Of a stretch of 64,000 nt of DNA, positions 59,717 to 64,000 are shown in pieces. Under the pieces are notes generated by a model, which did no database searches, had not been told where the DNA came from, and worked only from the letters and a program-made list of their open reading frames with translations. Position numbers and translations under genes: made by a program. Each line of letters opens with the position of its first letter. Position 1 is the stretch's first letter. Source of the stretch: Xanthomonas vasicola (lineage in GTDB: Bacteria; Pseudomonadota; Gammaproteobacteria; Xanthomonadales; Xanthomonadaceae); assembly GCF_000772705.2 (NCBI RefSeq), contig NZ_JSBW02000002.1, positions 186,001 to 250,000 on the forward strand. The letters run 5' to 3'.

Positions 59717-60103
59717 TCAGTCGCCGTCGGCGGCAAGCCGTGCTTCAGCGCGCGCCAGGCAGGCCACACCGGCCAGGATCAGCGCCGCACCCAGCAGATG
59801 CACCGCCGTCAGCGGTTCGCCCAGCCACCACGCCGACAGCACCAGCACGCCGACCACGTCCAAGTGCGAGGCAGCAAACGCCGGCCCGATCGGCGCCCGC
59901 TCCAGCAGCGTCATCCAGATAAAGAACGCCCCGACATAACCGAGCACCGCGCCATAGAGAAACGGCTGCGCGAACAAGCGCTGCAGCCAGGCAAGGCTGA
60001 AATCCAGCGGCAGGGCGCGCGCACCGGCCAGCTTGAAGCACAGGTGCGCCACGCTGTCCACGCATAGCAGCAGCGGAAAGCCGATCCAATACAGCCGCCT
60101 CAT
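59717..60103 (-). CDS. Half-size EamA/SMR-like membrane protein, subunit 2
   Basis: A 128-aa protein with four hydrophobic helices (GFPLLLCVDSVAHLCFKLAG, FLYGAVLGYVGAFFIWMTLLERA, ASHLDVVGVLVLSAWWLGE, HLLGAALILAGVACLAR). The LERAPIGPA and WWLGEPLT segments are typical of EamA/DMT half-transporters such as ArnE/ArnF. It begins at 60103, overlapping the stop of the other half-size gene, so the two form a heterodimer pair. It is the last gene of an operon headed by the hydrolase at 61331. Transported compound unknown. Confidence 0.82.
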   Translation of the reverse strand: MRRLYWIGFPLLLCVDSVAHLCFKLAGARALPLDFSLAWLQRLFAQPFLYGAVLGYVGAFFIWMTLLERAPIGPAFAASHLDVVGVLVLSAWWLGEPLTAVHLLGAALILAGVACLARAEARLAADGD

Positions 60104-60459
60104 CCAGCGGCTCCCACGATGGCCACGCCCAGGCCGATCAGACTCATGCCGGCCACCCGCAGCGGGGTCAGGCGTTCGCCGTACAGCAGCCGCCCGGCCA
60201 GCATCAGCGCCAGGATATTGATCGACCCGAGCAGCACCCCTTGCGACAGCGGCACCAACGAGAGGAACGCGATCCAGCCCATGAACTCGACCACGTAGCA
60301 AGCCAGCCCGGTCCACAGCCAGGGCCGCGCGAAGCGGGCACGCCAGCGCGTCAGCAAATCGCCCTCGATGGGCTCGAAGGCGGCCTGCTTGAATGCCAAT
60401 TGCCCCAGCGTGTCGACCGCCACCGTCACCGCCCACAGCGTCACCGCCACCGGCGTCAT
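60100..60459 (-). CDS. Half-size EamA/SMR-like membrane protein, subunit 1
   Basis: A 119-aa four-helix protein (VTLWAVTVAVDTLGQLAFKQA, GLACYVVEFMGWIAFLSLVPLS, ILALMLAGRLLYGERLTP, VAGMSLIGLGVAIVGA). YGERLTPLRVAGMSLIGLGV is the typical EamA end signature. ATGA overlaps join it to the hydrolase gene on one side and the second half-transporter on the other. Pairs of this size resemble ArnE-ArnF undecaprenyl-linked sugar flippases, but no sugar-nucleotide genes accompany it. Confidence 0.82.
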   Translation of the reverse strand: MTPVAVTLWAVTVAVDTLGQLAFKQAAFEPIEGDLLTRWRARFARPWLWTGLACYVVEFMGWIAFLSLVPLSQGVLLGSINILALMLAGRLLYGERLTPLRVAGMSLIGLGVAIVGAAG

Positions 60460-61331
60460 GAGGCATCCAACGCCGGCTGCTGCCATGCCGTGGCCGGCTG
60501 AGGCTGCAGGTCGCCGCTGGCGACACGCTCGAAGAAACGCGCGCTGGCAGTGGTCAACAAGCCGCGTTGTCGGTCCAAGGTCAGCATGTGGTAGCTGTCC
60601 TCCATCAGCAGAAACTCGGTCGCACCGGAGACGCCGTCCAGCACCATCCGCGCGTTACGCAGGCTTGCCACATCGTCTTCGGCGGCGTGCGCCACCAGGC
60701 AGGGCGCGATCACTTTCGGCAGCCGTCGCCGCACCCGCGCCGATAACGCGCGCAATTCGGCCAGCGAGTGCCAGGGGTTGCCGGGCAGGCCAGCGACGCT
60801 GCTGTCTCCGCCTTGCATCGCCGCCGCGATGCGCGCGCGCAGGCGCTCGTCGCGCAACCCATACGGCGATTCCTCCAGGAACATGCGGCGGCGGCCGATG
60901 CCGAACAGCTTGAACGCAGGCAGCAGGAACGACAGGTGCCGGGTCCAGGGAATATTCCAGCCGTCGTAGCGGAAGGTGACACCGTAGACGCCGACCCCCG
61001 CCACCAGCTCCGGCCGTTCGATCGCCAGCTCCAGCGCCAGCAATGCCCCCATCGATAACCCCGCCACGAACACCTGGTCCACCTGCTTGGCCAGCGCCTC
61101 GGCCGCGCGTTCGACACTGCCATACCAATCGCGCCAGCCGGTGGCCAGCAAGTCGTCCATGTCGCCGCAGTGACCGGCCAGCTGCACGCCATGTACGGTG
61201 AACCCGGCGCGGTTCAAGCCAATCCCAAGGCGGCGCATTTCCGCCGGGGTGCCGGTCAACCCGTGGACCAGCAGCACACCGCAGCAGCCGCCACTGAGGA
61301 AGAATTCGTTGTTGGGACGGATCATCGACAT
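60456..61331 (-). CDS. Carboxylesterase, alpha/beta hydrolase
   Basis: A 291-aa esterase: oxyanion-hole region LLVHGLTGTPAEMR near residue 20, nucleophile elbow GLSMGA near residue 93, and the acid/histidine region in VAHAAEDDVAS and MEDSYHMLTLD near residues 220-255. The form matches Est30-type carboxylesterases/monoacylglycerol lipases. No signal peptide. The ATG at 61331 (MSMIRPNNEF) is preferred; an ATG two codons later is possible. First gene of the three-gene operon with the two half-transporters, suggesting it handles the transported substrate. Confidence 0.87.
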   Translation of the reverse strand: MSMIRPNNEFFLSGGCCGVLLVHGLTGTPAEMRRLGIGLNRAGFTVHGVQLAGHCGDMDDLLATGWRDWYGSVERAAEALAKQVDQVFVAGLSMGALLALELAIERPELVAGVGVYGVTFRYDGWNIPWTRHLSFLLPAFKLFGIGRRRMFLEESPYGLRDERLRARIAAAMQGGDSSVAGLPGNPWHSLAELRALSARVRRRLPKVIAPCLVAHAAEDDVASLRNARMVLDGVSGATEFLLMEDSYHMLTLDRQRGLLTTASARFFERVASGDLQPQPATAWQQPALDAS

Positions 61332-61420
61332 GCCCTCTGGTGTAGAGCGCACGATCCCATTCGAGGTTTTCCTGAAGCTTTCGTTGCCACCATGCCGTGG
61401 CCGCGACATTCAGTGCGCAC

Positions 61421-62812
61421 TCACTGCAGCCGCGGCGGGAACCGGATCTCCACGCGCAATCCGCCGTGCGCGCCCTGGCAGAACACCACCCGCGCGTTAT
61501 GACGCTGCGCGACGCCCTGCACGATTGCCAGGCCCAGCCCGCAACCGTCGCCGCGCATGCCCGGCACACGAAAGAACCGCTCGCCCAGGCGGCCTAACAG
61601 TGCGTCCGGGACGCCGGGGCCGTCGTCCTCCACGCTCAACACCACCGCATCTGCCAGCGCGGCCAGGCCCACGGTGACACTGCAGCCGCGGCCGGCGTAC
61701 CGAAGTGCATTGTCGATCAGGTTATCCAGCAGTTCCTGCAGCCCCAACGGATCGCCGAACACCACCAGGGCAGCGTCTTCGCTGTCGGCCTGATAGCCCA
61801 GGTCCACGTCGGCGGCCAGCGCATCGGGCACGCGCGCGGCCACCGCCTCTGGAATCAACCGGTACAACAGCACCGGCACCATGGCCTCATCGCGATGGTG
61901 CGGCGACTGCGCGCGACTCAGTGCCAGCAGCTGGCTGGCCGCACGCGCCGCGCGCGCGGTCAATTGCTGGATTTGCAACAGGGCCGCGCGGGTCTGCTCT
62001 GGATCGGCGCCCATCGCACGCTCGGCATGCAATTGCAGCCCCGCCAGCGGAGTCCGCAACTGATGCGCGGCATCGGCGATGAAACGCTCATGCAACTGCA
62101 CGGTATGGCGCACGCGCACGAACAGCGCGTCCAGGGTCAGGGTGAGCGGCAGGATTTCCTGCGGAACGTCCGGCCCGGTGACCGGAGCCAATGCCTGTTC
62201 GCGCGCGGCCAGGCGCTCGGTCAACGGACGCAACACCCGCAACCCATGATTGACGCCCAGCCACACCAGTGCCATCACCGCGATGATCAGCACCGTTTGC
62301 ACCGGCAAGGTCAGCCACAGCACAGTGCGCGCAGTGCGCTGGCGGTCGATCAACGACTCGGCGATGGTCACCGTCAGCACGTCGCCGGCATCGTAGGGCG
62401 ATGGCATCGCCACCGACGCCGCGCGCAGCCTGCGCACGCCGTCGTCGACCCAATACAGCGCCGGCGGTTTGCCCAGCGCCGGCTGGCGCATGCCGTGCAG
62501 CCCGGTATCGCCGTAACGCCACCCCTGGCGACGGCTGAGCACCGCGAAATAGTTCGCCCCGTCCGGGTCGTAGCGCAGCAGGAACTGCGCCTGCGACGAC
62601 AGGCTGCGCCGTTCGGGCGACTGCCGCAGCAGCGCGGTGAGCGCCTGCAGGTCGTCGGCCAGATTCTTGTCGTGCACGCGATTGGCATAGCCCAGCGCCA
62701 TGCGATAGGTCACCGCCGCATCGATCGCCAGCAGCACCAGCATTGGCACCGCCAGGAACAGCAGCAGGCGTCGGCGCAGGCTGGGCCGCGCCAGGGTCCG
62801 CTTAGCCCTCAT
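61421..62812 (-). CDS. Sensor histidine kinase (TctE/QseC-type)
   Basis: A 463-aa membrane sensor kinase. Helix one is at residues about 18-38, a periplasmic domain of about 120 residues follows, helix two lies near 165-190, then a HAMP-like linker, the H-box FIADAAHQLRTPLAGLQ (His near residue 250), the N-box LLDNLIDNALRYAG and G-boxes DDGPGVPDALL and GDGCGLGLAIV. The ATG at 62812 overlaps the end of the response regulator gene by 11 bases. The periplasmic domain resembles TctE-type sensors, so a carboxylate signal is possible but unproven. Confidence 0.93.
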   Translation of the reverse strand: MRAKRTLARPSLRRRLLLFLAVPMLVLLAIDAAVTYRMALGYANRVHDKNLADDLQALTALLRQSPERRSLSSQAQFLLRYDPDGANYFAVLSRRQGWRYGDTGLHGMRQPALGKPPALYWVDDGVRRLRAASVAMPSPYDAGDVLTVTIAESLIDRQRTARTVLWLTLPVQTVLIIAVMALVWLGVNHGLRVLRPLTERLAAREQALAPVTGPDVPQEILPLTLTLDALFVRVRHTVQLHERFIADAAHQLRTPLAGLQLHAERAMGADPEQTRAALLQIQQLTARAARAASQLLALSRAQSPHHRDEAMVPVLLYRLIPEAVAARVPDALAADVDLGYQADSEDAALVVFGDPLGLQELLDNLIDNALRYAGRGCSVTVGLAALADAVVLSVEDDGPGVPDALLGRLGERFFRVPGMRGDGCGLGLAIVQGVAQRHNARVVFCQGAHGGLRVEIRFPPRLQ

Positions 62813-63491
62813 CGTCGCCGTCCTGGCACTCCTGCAGCAGATACCCCAATCCACGGATGGTGCGGATACCCACGCCGCTGCCGTGCAGCTTGCGGCGGAG
62901 TCGGTGCATTGCGATATCCAAGCCGTTGTCGCTGATGTCTTCGTCCCAGCCGCACAGCGCTTCCACCAACTGGGCGCGATTGGTCACGCGATCGGCGCGC
63001 GTGGCCAGTGCACCGAGCAGCCCATATTCGCGCGCGGTCAACTCCAGCGCCTGCGTATCGATCCAGGCGCGGCGTCCGGTCAGGTCCAGGCGCAGGCGCC
63101 CCAGGCGCAACTCAGGCGTTCCCTTGCTGATGGCGCGCCGCAGCACCGAGCGCACCCGCGCCTGGAACTCTTCCAACGCGAACGGCTTGACCAGGTAATC
63201 GTCCGCGCCCAGATCCAGCACACGCACGCGTTCATGCAGGGCTTCGCGCGCGCTGATGACCAGTACCGGCGTGGTGGCGCCGCGCTCGCGCAAACGCTGC
63301 AACACGCGCACGCCATCCATGTTGCCCAGCAGGCCCAAGTCCAGCACCAGCAACTGGTAGTCGGTGCTGCGTAGCGCCGCATCGGCCTGGCTGCCATCGT
63401 CGACGTGATCCACCACATGGCCCTGCTGGTGCAGCGTCGCGACCACAGCGTCGGCGATCGATGGTTCGTCCTCGGCAATCAGCACCCGCAT
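62802..63491 (-). CDS. OmpR-family response regulator
   Basis: A 229-aa regulator with a receiver domain (acidic pocket EDE near residue 8, phosphorylated Asp51 in VLDLGLLG, Lys in VKPF near residue 101) and a winged-helix DNA-binding domain (ELTAREYGLLGALA and VDIAMHRLRRKL-like recognition helix near residue 200). It is the first gene of the two-component pair with the kinase downstream. TctD/QseB-type proteins have this length. The 340 bp upstream carry its promoter, an 8-bp tandem repeat and then the small RNA at 63832. Confidence 0.94.
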   Translation of the reverse strand: MRVLIAEDEPSIADAVVATLHQQGHVVDHVDDGSQADAALRSTDYQLLVLDLGLLGNMDGVRVLQRLRERGATTPVLVISAREALHERVRVLDLGADDYLVKPFALEEFQARVRSVLRRAISKGTPELRLGRLRLDLTGRRAWIDTQALELTAREYGLLGALATRADRVTNRAQLVEALCGWDEDISDNGLDIAMHRLRRKLHGSGVGIRTIRGLGYLLQECQDGDDEG

Positions 63492-63831
63492 GTCGGCCGC
63501 CTTGCAGATGCAGCTGGCAACGAAACGACAGGCAGGCGATCGACAAATGCACTCGGCGGCACGATCTTTGAATCTGAATTAGTAATGTGGGCACCATACC
63601 GTCATCGCGGCAGCACGTCGCATGGCAGCGTGGTCCCAATTGAGCGGGCATTTATGCTGCGCAGCGGCACTTGGACAGGGCGCTCGGCAACTGTTGAATT
63701 GCTTATGCGGTGCTTTTCGTAAGTCCATACGTTCTGTTGCGCCTGCTCACACCAACGCATACGCAACATCGCAGCTAACGGTGCAACGGTGCAACGGTGC
63801 AACGGTGGCGCACAATCGGGAAGACGCAAAT
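63492..63831. other. Intergenic region with 8-bp tandem repeat
   Basis: 340 bp upstream of the response regulator. No reliable ORF. Contains the tandem repeat at 63781-63804 and A+T-richer promoter-like sequence around 63560-63590. Confidence 0.5.
63781..63804. repeat. 8-bp tandem repeat (GTGCAACG x3 plus partial copies)
   Basis: Three perfect adjacent copies of GTGCAACG, with a partial copy (AACG) before and GTG after. Not a CRISPR; the unit number may vary between strains. Confidence 0.8.
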
Positions 63832-63955
63832 AAAAAGCCCCGCAGACCAGGGGGAGGTCGGCGGGGCCAGGGAACGGAAACTTGGGGAGGAGTTTCCGCT
63901 CCGAGATCTGCTCCAGGGGATGGGAGAGATCTGCCGACAGGCGTTGCGCCCGTCG
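63832..63955 (-). ncRNA. sX13: Small RNA with C-rich loops, resembling Xanthomonas sX13
   Basis: The minus strand holds four consecutive hairpins: 63955-63935 (9-bp perfect stem, CAA loop), 63932-63904 (AGATCT plus CTCC/GGAG stem, loop CATCCCCT), 63897-63876 (GGAAACT stem, loop CCTCCCCA) and 63867-63837 (GCCCCGC stem, loop TCCCCC) ending in five T at 63836-63832, a complete Rho-independent terminator. Three loops show runs of C that could pair with Shine-Dalgarno-like G-rich sequences. An extended -10 (TGTTATATC, 63967-63959) precedes the first hairpin. Length about 120 nt and C-rich loops match what is known of sX13, an Hfq-independent regulator of virulence genes. The start is estimated. 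Confidence 0.75.
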
Positions 63956-63958
63956 AGG

Positions 63959-63967
63959 GATATAACA
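63959..63967 (-). promoter_or_regulatory. Promoter (extended -10) of the small RNA
   Basis: TG-T-TATATC on the minus strand, a TGn-extended -10, lies 4-7 bases before the first hairpin. No good -35 is visible, as expected for an extended -10 promoter. Confidence 0.5.
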
Positions 63968-64000
63968 CCACTTTTTACCTTGATGGATCGTGAAGATAAC

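Noticed and set aside
63781..63804. CRISPR array
   Set aside because: The repeated unit is 8 bp and directly adjacent, with no spacers; it is a simple tandem repeat.

Overview
The window looks like a chromosomal segment of a Xanthomonas species: GC-rich, tightly packed genes with many ATGA start/stop overlaps, a complete xanthomonadin (brominated aryl-polyene pigment) locus, a frameshifted gene ending in what looks like the XVIPCD secretion domain of Xanthomonas type IV effectors, and at the right edge a small RNA with C-rich loops resembling Xanthomonas sX13. The species cannot be settled from the sequence alone.

Left part (1-9.8 kb): the 5' end of a flavin reductase gene, a two-gene ABC-2 exporter, a probable HEPN-domain gene, panE, a minus-strand pair of lipoprotein plus frameshifted effector (candidate immunity/toxin pair), a small membrane protein, an acyl-CoA thioesterase, then thioredoxin, flavodoxin, a second HEPN-like gene and nrdB. 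The two HEPN-like genes, the toxin pair and a secreted orphan at 17.3-17.8 kb are visibly richer in A+T than their neighbours and look like later arrivals between conserved genes.

9.9-29.6 kb: nrdA with a recognisable promoter and two NrdR-type boxes 32 bp apart, a DUF475/TerC-like membrane protein, a Pat-type protein acetyltransferase, MgtE, a KefB/C-type antiporter, zwf (with a histone H1-like tail) coupled to a GH15 glycosidase, a small tyrosine phosphatase, a very large membrane-anchored ankyrin protein, and ycgL.

29.8-48.6 kb: the xanthomonadin cluster. XanB2 makes hydroxybenzoate from chorismate, XanA2 activates it and loads it on the carrier protein XanC, ketosynthases, a ketoreductase and two hot-dog dehydratases extend and process the polyene, two flavin halogenase-like enzymes are positioned to brominate it, and acyltransferases, a LolA-like carrier and an MMPL pump attach and move the product to the outer membrane. 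A feruloyl esterase/tannase gene and a broken small secreted-protein gene sit inside the cluster.

49-64 kb: an S9 peptidase, a two-gene hypothetical operon, an intergenic zone with nested palindromes, hemF, an uncharacterised four-gene cassette (HAD phosphatase, class III aminotransferase, FemAB/GNAT-like acyltransferase, arginase-fold protein), an operon of esterase plus two half-size EamA/SMR transporters, an OmpR-type two-component system, an 8-bp tandem repeat and the sX13-like RNA. No CRISPR array, transposase, rRNA or tRNA was recognised.
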